Shown one piece after another: positions 32,858 through 43,303 of a stretch of 64,000 bases of DNA. Both the position numbers and the translations under genes were made by a program. Below the pieces are notes generated by a model that worked only from the letters and a program-made list of their open reading frames with translations, had not been told where the DNA came from and did no database searches. Source of the stretch: Meles meles (Eukaryota; Chordata; Mammalia; Carnivora; Mustelidae); assembly GCF_922984935.1 (NCBI RefSeq), contig NC_060071.1, positions 96,420,561-96,484,560 of the forward strand, written 5' to 3'. Every line of letters begins with the position of its first letter. Position 1 is the first letter of the stretch.

Positions 32858-35509
32858 TCATATCAGGGAGATCATATGATAGTTGTCTTTCTCCGATTGA
32901 CTTATTTCACTAAGCATGATACCCTCTAGTTCCATCCATGTCGTTGCAAATGGCAAGATTTCATTTCTTTTGATGGCTGCATGATATTCTATTATGTATA
33001 TATACCACATCTTCTTTATCCATTCATCTGTTGATGGACATCTAGGTTCTTTCCATAGTTTGGCTATTGTAGACATTGCTACTATAAACATTCGGGTGCA
33101 CGTGCCCCTTCGGATCACTGCGTTTGTATCTTTAGGGTAAATACCCAGTAGTGCAATTGCTGGGTCATAGGGTAGTTCTATTTTCAACATTTTGAGGAAC
33201 CTCCATGCTGTTTTCCAGAGTGGTTGCACCAGCTTGCATTCCCACCAACAGTGTAGGAGGGTTCCCCTTTCTCCGCATCCTCGCCAGCATCTGTCATTTC
33301 CTGACTTGTTAATTTTAGCCATTCTGACGGGTGTGAGATGATATCTCATTGTGGTTTTGATTTGTATTTCCCTGATGCCGAGTGACGTGGATCACTTTTT
33401 CATGTGTCTGTTGGCCATCTGGATGTCTTCTTTGCAGAAATGTCTGTTCATGTCTTCTGCCCATTTCTTGATTGGATTGTTTGTTCTTTGGGTGTTGAGT
33501 TTGCTTCGTTCCTTATAGATTTTGGATACTAGCCCTTTATCTGATATGTCGTTTGCAAATATCTTCTCCCATTCTGTGAGTTGTCTTTTGGTTTTGTTAA
33601 CTGTTTCCTTTGCTGTGCAAAAGCTTTTGATCTTGATGAAATCCCAATAGTTTATTTTTGCCCTTGCTTCCCTTGCCTTTGCCGTTGTTCCTAGGAAGAT
33701 GTTGCTACGGCTGAGGTCGAAGAGGTTGCTGCCTGCATTCTCCTCAAGGATTTTGATGGATTCCTTTCTCACATTGAGGTCCTTCATCCATTTGGAGTCT
33801 ATTTTCATGTGTGGTATAAGGAAGTGGTCCAATTTCATTTTTCTGCATGTGGCCGTCCAATTTTCCCAGCACCATTTATTGAAGAGGCTGTCTTTTTTCC
33901 ATTGGACATTCTTTCCTGCTTTGTTGAAGATTAGTTGACCATAGAGTTGAGGGTCGATTTCTGGGCTCTCTATTCTGTTCCATTGATCTATGTGTCTGTT
34001 TTTGTGCCAGTACCATGCTGTCTTGATGATGATGGCTTTGTAATAGAGCTTGAAGTCCGGAATTGTGATGCCACCAACTTTGGCTTTGTTCTTCAATATT
34101 CCTTTGGCTATTCGAGGTCTTTTCTGGTTCCATATAAATTTTAGGATTATTTGTTCCATTTCTTTGAAAAAAATGGATGGTATTTTGATAGGGATTGCAT
34201 TAAATGTGTGGATTGCTTTAGGTAGCATAGACATTTTCACAATATTTATTCTTCCAATCCAGGAGCATGGAATATTTTCCATTTCTTTGTGTCTTCCTCA
34301 ATTTCTTTCATGAGTACTTTATAATTTTCTGTGTATAGATTCTTAGCCTCTTTGGTTAGGTTTATTCCTAGGTATCGTATAGTTTTGGGTACAATTGTAA
34401 ATGGGATTGACTCCTTAATTTCTCTTTCTTCTGTCTTGTTATTGGTGTACAGAAATGCAACTGATTTCTGTGCATTGATTTTATATCCTGACACTTTACT
34501 GAATTCCTGTACAAGTTCTAGCAGTTTTGAAATGGAGTCTTTTGGGTTATCCACATATAGTATCATATCATCTGCAAAGAGTGATAGTTTTACTTCTTCT
34601 TTACCAATTTGGATGTCTTTAATTTCTTTTTCTTGTCTGATTGCTGAGGCTAGGACTTCTAGTACTATGTTGAATAGCAGTGGTGATAATGGATATCTGT
34701 GCCGTGTTCCTGACCTTAGCGGAAAAGCTTTCAGTTTTTCTCCATTGAGAATGATATTTGCAGTGGGTTTTTCATAGATGGCTTTGATAATATTGAGGTA
34801 TGAGTTCTAGCTTCAGAGCATTGTGGTCTGAAAATATGCAGGGAATGATCCTAATCTTTTGATACCGGTTGAGACCTGATTTGTGACCCAGGATGTGATC
34901 TATTCTGGAGAATGTTCCATGTGCACTAGAGAAGAATGTGTATTCTGTTGCTTTGGGATGAAATGTTCTGAATAGATCTGTGATGTCCATCTGGTCCAGT
35001 GTGTCATTGAAGGCCTTTATTTCCTTGTTGATCTTTTGCTTGGATGATCTGTCCGTTTCAGTGAGGGGAGTATTAAAGTCCCCTACTATTATTGTATTAT
35101 TATTGATGTGTTTCTTTCATTTTGTTATTAATTGGTTGATATAGTTGGCTGCTCCCACGTTAGGGGCATAGATATTTAAAATTGTTAGATCATCTTGTTG
35201 GACAGACCCTTTGAGTAGGATATAGTGTCCTTCTTCATCTCTTATTATAGTCTTTGGCTTAAAATCTAATTGATCTGATATAAGAATTGCCACCCCAGCT
35301 TTCTTCTGATGCCCATTAGCATGACAAATTGTTTTCCACCCCCTCACTTTAAATCTGGAGGTGTCTTCGCGTCTAAAATGAGTTTCTTATAGGCAACATA
35401 CTGATGGGTTTTGTTTTTTTATCCATTCTGATACCCTGTGTCTTTTGATTGGGGCATTTAGCCCATTAACATTCAGGGTAACTATTGAGAGATATGAATT
35501 TAGTGCCAT
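32858..35509 (-). pseudogene. L1 copy C ORF2, deleted and interrupted
   Basis: Start codon equivalent CAT at 35507-35509. Codon 41 is TAA, immediately before the conserved endonuclease E-T-H, and codon 131 is TGA; both are also in copy D. The open piece 35117-35347 is identical in translation to D 43466-43696. A deletion at 34800 removes the end of the linker and most of the RT domain upstream of FADD. The C-terminal parts (33392-34282 and 32858-33349) are separated by frameshifts. No functional product. Confidence 0.92.
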
Positions 35510-35587
35510 TATTAGTCTGTAAGGTGACTGTTACTGTATATTGTCTCTGTACCTTTCTGATCTACTACTTTTAGGCTCTCTCTTTGC

Positions 35588-36505
35588 TTAGAGGACCCCT
35601 TTCAATATTTCCTGTAGAGCTGGTTTGGTGTTTGCAAATTCTTTCAGTTTTTGTTTGTCCTGGAAGCTTTTTATCTCTCCTTCTATTTTCAATGATAGCC
35701 TAGCTGGATAGAGTATTCTTGGCTGCATGTTTTTCTCGTTTAGTGCTCTGAATATATCATGCCAGCTCTTCCTGGCCTGCCAGGTCTCTGTGGATAAGTC
35801 TGCTGCCAATCTAATATTTTTACCATTGTATGTTACAGACTTCTTTTCTTGGGCTGCTTTCAGGATTTTCTCTTTTTTGCTAAGACTTGTAAATTTTACT
35901 ATTAGGTGACGGGGTGTGGACCTATTCTTGTTGACTTTGAGGGGGGTTCTCTGCACCTCCTGGATTTTGATGCTTGTTCCCTTTGCCATATTAGGGAAAT
36001 TCTCTCCAATGATTCTCTCCAATAGACCTTCTGCTCCCCTCTCTGTTTCTTCTTCTTCTGGAATCCCAATTATTCTAAGGTTGTTTCGTCTTATGGTGTC
36101 ACTTATCTCTCGAATTCTCCCCTCATGGTCCAGTAGCTGTTTGTCCCTCTTTTGTTCAGCTTCTTTATTCTCTGTCATTTGGTCTTCTATATCACTAATT
36201 CTTTCTTCTGCTTCATTTATCCTAGCAGTGAGATCCTCCATTTTTGATTGCACCTCATTAATAGCTTTTTTGATTTCAACTTGGTTAGATTTTAGTTCTT
36301 TAATTTCTCCAGAAAGGGCTTTAATATCTCCAGAGAGGATTTCTCTAATATCTTCCATGCCTTTTTCGAGCACAGCTAGAATGTTCAGAATCGTCATTCT
36401 GAACTCTTGATCTGACATATTACCAATGTCTGTGTTGATTAGGTCCCTATCCTTCAGTACTGTCTCTTGTTCTTTTGTTTGTGGTGATTTTTTCCGCCTT
36501 GTCAT
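35588..36505 (-). CDS. L1 ORF1 protein (RNA-binding chaperone), intact, 305 aa
   Basis: The only apparently intact protein frame of the window. ORF1p trimerises through its coiled coil, coats L1 RNA and acts as a nucleic-acid chaperone in the cytoplasmic L1 ribonucleoprotein. Start MTRRKKSPQTKEQE is basic; residues about 45-125 form a heptad-rich coiled coil (EIKELKSNQVEIKKAINEVQ, RINEAEERISDIEDQM); an RRM-like part follows from about 140 (NNLRIIGIPEEEE) and a C-terminal domain (STPRHLIVKFTSL, ARKSWHDIFRALNEKN, YPARLSLKIEGEIKSF), ending ALQEILKGVL. About 80 bp separate its stop from the ORF2 start. Whether it is expressed cannot be told from sequence; the neighbouring ORF2 is dead, so any activity would be in trans. 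Confidence 0.9.
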   Translation of the reverse strand: MTRRKKSPQTKEQETVLKDRDLINTDIGNMSDQEFRMTILNILAVLEKGMEDIREILSGDIKALSGEIKELKSNQVEIKKAINEVQSKMEDLTARINEAEERISDIEDQMTENKEAEQKRDKQLLDHEGRIREISDTIRRNNLRIIGIPEEEETERGAEGLLERIIGENFPNMAKGTSIKIQEVQRTPLKVNKNRSTPRHLIVKFTSLSKKEKILKAAQEKKSVTYNGKNIRLAADLSTETWQARKSWHDIFRALNEKNMQPRILYPARLSLKIEGEIKSFQDKQKLKEFANTKPALQEILKGVL

Positions 36506-37778
36506 TTTGTCCAGATAAGAGGATATGAAGGAGCAAATAAACTACTAAAAGGGTGGCAAAGACCCCCAGAAAAATGCACTGTAACCAAATCAGAAGAGAC
36601 CCCTAATTGTGGGGGGGGGAGAGAAAGGGGATAAAAACAGGTTCTGAAAAAAAAAAAAAGAAAAAAATTTAAAAAATAAAACAAATAAAGAAGAAATATA
36701 AAAAAGAAAGAAAAAAGAAAGAATATATATATTTAGATAAACTAGTCAAAAAACGTTAAAAAAGAAAAGGGTAAAAGTTTTAAAAAATTTAGCAGAAGAA
36801 GAAAAAAGAAAAAAGAAAAAAAATTGAAAAAAGAAAAATAAAATTGAATTCGCCACAAGACTAAAGAATCATGGGTAGAAAGCCATGAGTTCCGTGCTTT
36901 GCTTTCTCCTCCTCTGGAATTGCTCTGCTGTCTTAGGAATTGAACCTACTTTCCTTGATAGATGAACTTCATCCTGGCTGGATATTTTGTTGATCTTCTG
37001 GGGGAGGGGCCTGTTGTAGTGACTCTCAAGTGTCTTTGCCCGAGGCAGGATTGCACCGCCCTTACCGGCGGCCGGACTAAGTATTCGGCTCGGGTTCGCT
37101 TTTGGGAGCTTCTGTTCCCTGAACACTTTCCGTAGAGTTCTGGAGGACGGGAATGAAAATGGCGGCCTCCTAGTCTCCTGCCCGGAGGAGCCGAGAGCCT
37201 GGGGCCCCACTCCTCAGTGCGCCCCCAGAGGACAGCACCCAATCACTCCCGTATCCCCAGCCTCCAGCCATGCTCCGAGCTCACCCAGCCCGCGACCAGT
37301 TCAAGGTAACCCCAAGCTGAGAGTTCATTCCTCGGCTCTGTCTCTGCAGCCAGCTTCTCCGTTCTAATACCTGCGAGCTCTCCGACACTCTGACACCCCC
37401 CGATCCTTCTGTGACCCTGCGGGACCTGGGGCCATGCTGACCCCGCGTGGGCTTCACCCTGGTTTAGCCTCTGGAGCAATGTCCCTCAGTGGAACAGACT
37501 TTTAAAAGTCCTGATTTTGTGCTCCGTTCCTCCGCCGCTTGCCGGGAGCCGGCCCCTCCCCCCGTGGTCTATCTTCCCGTCGTTTTAGATTCACTTCTCC
37601 GCCAGTCCTACCTTTCAGAAAGTGGCTGATTTTCTGTTTCTAGAGTTGCTGTTCTTCTTCTCTTTGCTCTCCCGTTGGATTTGTAGGTGTTTGCAATGTT
37701 TAGATAAGCTATCGAGCTGATCTCCTGCTACCTGATGTAGTCTCAGGCTGCTACTTCTCCGCCATCTTGACTCCTCTC
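36506..37778 (-). promoter_or_regulatory. L1 copy C 5'UTR (internal promoter)
   Basis: Complete 5'UTR starting at GAGGAGTCAAGATGGCGG (about 37777) with the AAGATGGC YY1-type core near the start by analogy with human L1. Outer 700 bp GC- and CpG-rich, inner 350 bp A/GA-rich. Retains the same layout as copy A and lacks the duplicated block of J and G. Confidence 0.75.
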
Positions 37779-37796
37779 TGTCACTCTACTATTTTT

Positions 37797-40375
37797 ATAA
37801 CACTGAAGTTAAAGACTTGTTCAACACTATTTATTTATTTATTTTTCTCTTCTGCCTTCTGTCTGCTTAAATAATAGATTATGAGTAAACTAAGGAGAAA
37901 CTCAAGTAAATTATTCTTCAATAAAAATATTCTAACTTTATTCCATATTTCACAGGGACACTTTTACTACAAAAGAAGAAGTATGTTTCAATTTTTTGTG
38001 GTTACTTCACAGTTTTGTTGTTAGGATGTGCATATTAGTGAACAAGGGAGAGTGTAGGGTTGAAGATAATCTATTAGACAGAAGCCCAACATTTCTAAAA
38101 AACATGAAGTCGTTTTCCACAAGCAGTTTTCAAAAGTGACATTCATTCTCTATAAAGAATCTGAAGCTTGACCTAGAATAGTAAAGGAAACCCCACAGGA
38201 CTTACAAACCTACTTTCTAAAACTTGAAAAGAGAAAGTATGCTTTGAGCTCTACTGCTTAGAAAATTAATGAAGCAATTCATCCCAGTTAAGAAAGAGTT
38301 AGTTTTAACAACCCACTTTTCAGACCCTGTTGAGTGTGTTATATATAAATAGGAGGTAAAGAGAGCTTTACGTTATAACATTTAACCTCTTAGACTGAAT
38401 TAAAATAAATAAATAAGTGTGTCACTGTCAGCTACTTAAGACAGTCAATCTTTTTCTTCAGATTTTTTTTTTAACTGAAGATATGAATACAGCCTTGATA
38501 AATACAATTTTACCTGAGAGAATTTATTTTTGGGCGTGGGGACAAATGCCCTATAAAGACACAATCTTCGATTTTAATAGAAAGTCAGATCACTTGGTTT
38601 TTTTATACACATCATCTTTTCATTTCTACCTTTACTTAACCAGGAATCCAAGTCATTAACTATGTACTAAGATGATGAAGGATTAGAGTTTTAATCAACC
38701 TGAGCATTTAAATCAAGCTCAACTTATATTTTATGTATTGGTGATGCCCAGAACACATACATTTAGAAAGTAAAACCAATTCAATTCTGATGAATAATTT
38801 GAAATCATTAACATTTGAATAACACAACAATTTCTATATGTTTAATTTGATATTCTAATAACATGATGATGGTAGTGCAGGTCAAATGAATTTCTTCCTT
38901 GGTTGTTTACATTTCCATTTCTCTTGGGATCTGTTTCTTGTTCAATATTTTATAGTTTGAGAAGAATCCACACCATTCCCATGAATGTCAGCTAATAAAT
39001 GGATTAGTGAGCAAGATAATTTTTGTTTTTAAATTTTATTATTGACAAATTATGAATGTGAAAGTGGGCTTTAGTTATCTAGTTATTTTCTCTGAATATG
39101 TAATTCCTAGACTATCCTTGTAATTAGATTCAGATTTGATTCTTCTCCAACTCCCTCCTCTTCTGCAGCAAAGTTCTCATTTCTTGAAAAAAGTTTACAG
39201 ATGAAAGAATTCTTAAGATTTATAATAGAGAAAAAAAAATCTGTTGAATTCAGTCTTTCACAGTTTCTCTTCCAAGGCAATGATTTTTAACCTATTTTAA
39301 GAACATATATCCTACCACCAACACCAAAATTCTGGTATATATTCCCCGTACAGAAGAAAATCCACCTCCTCCATCCATAGGCATTGAATTATTGAGCTAC
39401 AGTACTAGCCTCCATAGTTACCAGATGGGGCAAAGAAGGTACTCCAAAAGATGAAGAACAAAAATATTAGAACTCTTCTATGTATTTATTTGTAGAATAT
39501 TCTTTGAAGACGCTTTTTACAATTTATATTGTGTATATCATATTAGTAAATATGAACATGGATTTTATTAAATATGTACACACTTGCATATAATATATAT
39601 TAATAAATAAGTGTATACATAAATATGTTTACATATTTTTCAAAAATTGGGGTGTTCATAGTAAAATAACTCCAATAAAAATTCATATTGAAATTATTAG
39701 AGACCATGAGAATATATATGATGCATAATGCAATCCATATATGTAGGTAGATTTTTATAAGTAACTTTAAAGACCACATGCATTGCCTTTCAAAGTTTCT
39801 TATAAATTATTTGCTAATGTCATGGATGTGTCAGTAATAATAGGTATGAAAGTTATAAAATTCATGTTTATTCAATTGTTCATTGTCACTATATGTCAAT
39901 CTTGAAAAATGATTTGTGAAAATTAAGATATATTTGTATTAAAATTACATAGCTGATTTGCAAAAATATACATTACAGATATGCCCATAAGGAGAACACC
40001 CTCACCCATGACCAAATCCGTGTCCTATTGACACCTATAAGTTACATGAACTTTATAAGATATATAAAACCTATAGACAAATATGAATTAACATAAAAGG
40101 AATTGATATAAAAATATAAAGGAAAACTCTTAATATATATATTAAACATTATCTGGATATATTATAATAATCTGATATATTAACATTTAATTTATTGTAT
40201 TTAAAATAAAATTATATTTTATTAATCTAAAATTTAATGATTTTCCACCCTATGAATTTTAAGTCATGTATTTCTTCAATCCTGATATTTATATATATTG
40301 AAACAAAAATTATAATTATTAATCTTAATTTTATTTGTACTCACTTGTCATCCTACTTCAATATGTTTTGTTATT
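37797..40375. other. AT-rich intergenic sequence, no gene seen
   Basis: About 2.6 kb between the copy C TSD and the next SINE TSD. TATA-rich stretches at 39560-39640 and 40120-40240. An 80-codon plus frame at 38417-38659 has no recognisable features. Confidence 0.5.
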
Positions 40376-40389
40376 AAAATGTAGGTTTA

Positions 40390-40595
40390 GGGTGCCTGGA
40401 TGCATCAGTGGGTTAAGCCTCTGCCTTCAGCTCAGGTCATGATCTCAGGTCCTGGGATTGAGTCCCACATCGGGCTCTCTGCTCAGCAGGAAGCCTGCTT
40501 CCCCTCTCTTTCTGCCTGCCTCTCTGCCTACTTATGATCTCTCTTTCTCTGTCCAATTAATAAATAAAATCTTTAAAAAATAAAATAAATAAAAT
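40390..40595 (+). mobile_element. CAN-SINE, young
   Basis: Plus-strand copy with a perfect 14-bp TSD, AAAATGTAGGTTTA, at 40376-40389 and 40596-40609. Tail of AATAAAATAAA units. Confidence 0.96.
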
Positions 40596-40814
40596 AAAAT
40601 GTAGGTTTACCTACATGGCATAGCTTTACCAGTATTCCAGGGGTTCTAATTAATTCTAAATAATTTTCAATATAGTAAGCATAAGAAAATGTATACTTTG
40701 CATTATAAAAGTGACATTTTCTGTGATTCCATCTTCTTTTTATCTCTTGAACTGTCCTATAACATTAATTGACAAACATTTGACAATAACATTTTCATTT
40801 AAAAATAATCTCTT

Positions 40815-40997
40815 GGGTGCCTGGGTGGCTCCATGGGTTGGGCCTCTGCCTTTGGCTCAGGTCATGGTCTTCGGGCCCTGGGATCAAACCCTGCATCGGG
40901 CTCTCAGCTCAACGGGGAGCCTGCTACCCGCTCTCTGCCTGCCTGCTTCTCTGCCTACTTGTGTTCTCTCTCTGTCAAATAAATAAAATATTTTTAA
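40815..40997 (+). mobile_element. CAN-SINE
   Basis: Plus-strand copy (GGGTGCCTGGGTGGCTCCATG to CTGTCAAATAAATAAAATA). Likely TSD AAAAATAATCTCTT (40801-40814) and AAAAATAGTCTGTC (about 40998-41011). Confidence 0.93.
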
Positions 40998-41060
40998 AAA
41001 ATAGTCTGTCTTTATTCTTTCACTATAAAAAAGAACAAAAGAACAAACAAGAAGTTTTAA

Positions 41061-41154
41061 TCTAGTACAGTGTTTGAAACATGGTAAATACATAAACCAT
41101 GTGAAGATCTAGTACAGTGTTTGAAACATGGTAGGCACTTAAACCATGTGAAGG
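41061..41154. repeat. Tandem duplication, two 47-bp units
   Basis: Units 41061-41107 and 41108-41154 both start TCTAGTACAGTGTTTGAAAC and differ at five positions. No transposon family recognised. Simple local duplication. Confidence 0.95.
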
Positions 41155-42311
41155 TGCAATTAACAGGAGGTCTGTCATCAGGGAAGGTTCTATTATTCTT
41201 ACACTAAACACTTTATAGTAATGTGTGTTAAAACATTTTCCCACTATACTTATCATTTTACTTAAGTTTACCTTTCCCTAATATATTTGACAAACTCATA
41301 AAATTATTGAAAAAGAAAAAGAATTTTATATTTCCACAAACAGTAAGGTGACTGAATTTTTATGCATAAATAGGTTAAGTCACTCCTTTCTGTCCCTAAA
41401 CACTTAGAAAGAGAACTCTCACAAACCATTCAAATGGTAGCTTTCAGACGGGCTAGTTTTATCTCTATGTGATGAAAGGAAATAGTCAGAAATATCTTGA
41501 CAACTATCACAATACAAAATCTCTATGCTAGTGTCACCAACCTGCTTAACAGCAATTAAATTGAATGTTTCCTTTTTCTCTTTAATAGATATAATTTCTC
41601 CATTTAAGAAACAAATTTATCCATGACTTCAAAATTCATCTCTTCTTTGGAATATGTATAATTCTAAAGAGTTTCAATGGCAGAATTGGCCTTAAGTGCC
41701 ATTTTAATGCCTCAAATGTGTTTGAAAGATTTGTTTACAACTTTCATATCAATCTCTAATTGATCTAGCTTCTCCTCTTTGAGATAATTTGGCTTATGAA
41801 ATTTTTATAGAACTAGGATTTACTTTGAATAGCTCATTTAGGCTTGAATGCCTTTCTCATTCCTACCAGGGATTCAACATCCAGAATTCTGTAATAAAAT
41901 GGTAATTGCTAATATTTCATACAACTTCATTTTGATTGTACTTTTTCCCCAAGACATCTTAGTTTTCAAAATACTTCTAGGGCTCATATTCTTGTTGGTT
42001 GAATCCACAAGAAGAGAAACATATGTCACTCTAAATGCAAATCCTTTAAACACTAAACTCTATAAAATATAGATAATGTTGACACTTGTTTGAAGTTGAA
42101 AATACAATTCTCACTTGGCATAAATTTCTCAGTGTGAAAAATATGTAGAAAAAATGTTCTAATAATTTTCATTTGTTTTAGGTTTACTGTACCAAATAGT
42201 CTTATACTTAAAAATAATCTTAGAAATAAGTTAGCCCAAGTATATCTGAGCTATGTCAGGTCCAAAGAATCTAAGTGACTCACCTGTCTAGGCTATATGC
42301 GGTTTAAACTA
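41155..42311. other. Intergenic sequence, no gene seen
   Basis: No clear coding signal. 42225-42300 (AAGTGACTCACC region) resembles an old MIR SINE faintly, not enough to call. Confidence 0.45.
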
Positions 42312-42331
42312 GAAAAAAAAAAAACAAAACT

Positions 42332-42672
42332 GGGGGGAGGAGTCAAGATGGCGGAGAAGTAGCAGCCTGAGACTACATCAGGTAACAGGAGATCAGCTCG
42401 ATAGCTTATCTAAACATAGCAAACACCTACAAATCCAACGGGAGAGCGAAGAGAAGAAGAACAGCAACTCTAGAAACAGAAAATCAACCACTTTCTGAAA
42501 GGTAGGACTGGCGGAGAAGTGAATCTAAAACGACGGGAAGATAGACCGCGGGGGGAGGGGCCGGCTCCCGGCAAGCGGCGGAGGAACGGAGCACAAAATC
42601 AGGACTTTTAAAAGTCTGTTCCACTGAGGGACATTGCTCCAGGGGCTAAACCGGGGTAAAGCCCATGCAGGG
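42332..42672 (+). promoter_or_regulatory. Outer 5'UTR of L1 copy D
   Basis: About 340 bp with the GC-rich start including AAGATGGCGG. Joined directly to ORF1 at a CAGC shared by the 5'UTR (GGGTCAGCATGG in other copies) and ORF1 (AACAGCTACTGG). If the start region alone is enough for transcription, the element keeps its promoter core. Confidence 0.7.
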
Positions 42673-43225
42673 TCAGCTACTGGACCATGAGGGGAGAATT
42701 CGAGAGATAAGTGACACCATAAGACGAAACAACCTTAGAATAATTGGGATTCCAGAAGAAGAAGAAACAGAGAGGGGAGCAGAAGGTCTATTGGAGAGAA
42801 TCATTGGAGAGAATTTCCCTAATATGGCAAAGGGAACAAGCATCAAAATCCAGGAGGTGCAGAGAACCCCCCTCAAAGTCAACAAGAATAGGTCCACACC
42901 CCGTCACCTAATAGTAAAATTTACAAGTCTTAGCAAAAAAGAGAAAATCCTGAAAGCAGCCCAAGAAAAGAAGTCTGTAACATACAATGGTAAAAATATT
43001 AGATTGGCAGCAGACTTATCCACAGAGACCTGGCAGGCCAGGAAGAGCTGGCATGATATATTCAGAGCACTAAACGAGAAAAACATGCAGCCAAGAATAC
43101 TCTATCCAGCTAGGCTATCATTGAAAATAGAAGGAGAGATAAAAAGCTTCCAGGACAAACAAAAACTGAAAGAATTTGCAAACACCAAACCAGCTCTACA
43201 GGAAATATTGAAAGGGGTCCTCTAA
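42665..43225 (+). pseudogene. L1 copy D ORF1, N-terminally deleted, 186-codon open frame
   Basis: The deletion places an ATG of the former 5'UTR (MQGQ) in frame with ORF1 residues 124-305 (LLDHEGR... to ALQEILKGVL). The coiled coil needed for trimerisation is gone while the RRM-like and C-terminal domains are intact and identical in translation to copy C. Probably not a working chaperone. The open frame is a chance result of the junction. Confidence 0.88.
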
Positions 43226-43303
43226 GCAAAGAGAGAGCCTAAAAGTAGTAGATCAGAAAGGTACAGAGACAATATACAGTAACAGTCACCTTACAGACTA
43301 ATA

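Larger units (their letters stand above)
32384..37778 (-). mobile_element. L1 LINE copy C, complete ends with an internal ORF2 deletion
   Basis: Minus-strand L1 with a full 5'UTR (36506-37778), intact ORF1 (35588-36505), ORF2 (32858-35509) lacking about 1.17 kb, 3'UTR and A-rich tail. Perfect 18-bp TSD TGTCACTCTACTATTTTT at 32366-32383 and 37779-37796, so the element's ends are exact and the insertion is young. At 34800 the text jumps from the RT domain (equivalent to D 45180) to the endonuclease end (D 44010) with a 2-bp CA overlap. The 3'UTR holds an extra block of about 115 bp (32582-32700) absent from D. Confidence 0.97.

Noticed and set aside
33876..34133. 85-codon second frame overlapping ORF2 in copies C and D (also 45844-46101)
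   Set aside because: A shifted reading of the ORF2 coding sequence, conserved only because the L1 copies are recent relatives.
42225..42300. MIR SINE remnant next to copy D
   Set aside because: Only a faint AAGTGACTCACC resemblance; not enough matching positions to call by eye.
42655..42680. Copy D 5'UTR-ORF1 junction as a spliced L1 transcript (SpIRE-like)
   Set aside because: No register of the 4-bp overlap gives GT-AG or GC-AG ends, and no pyrimidine tract precedes the ORF1 side. Microhomology deletion or template switch fits better.
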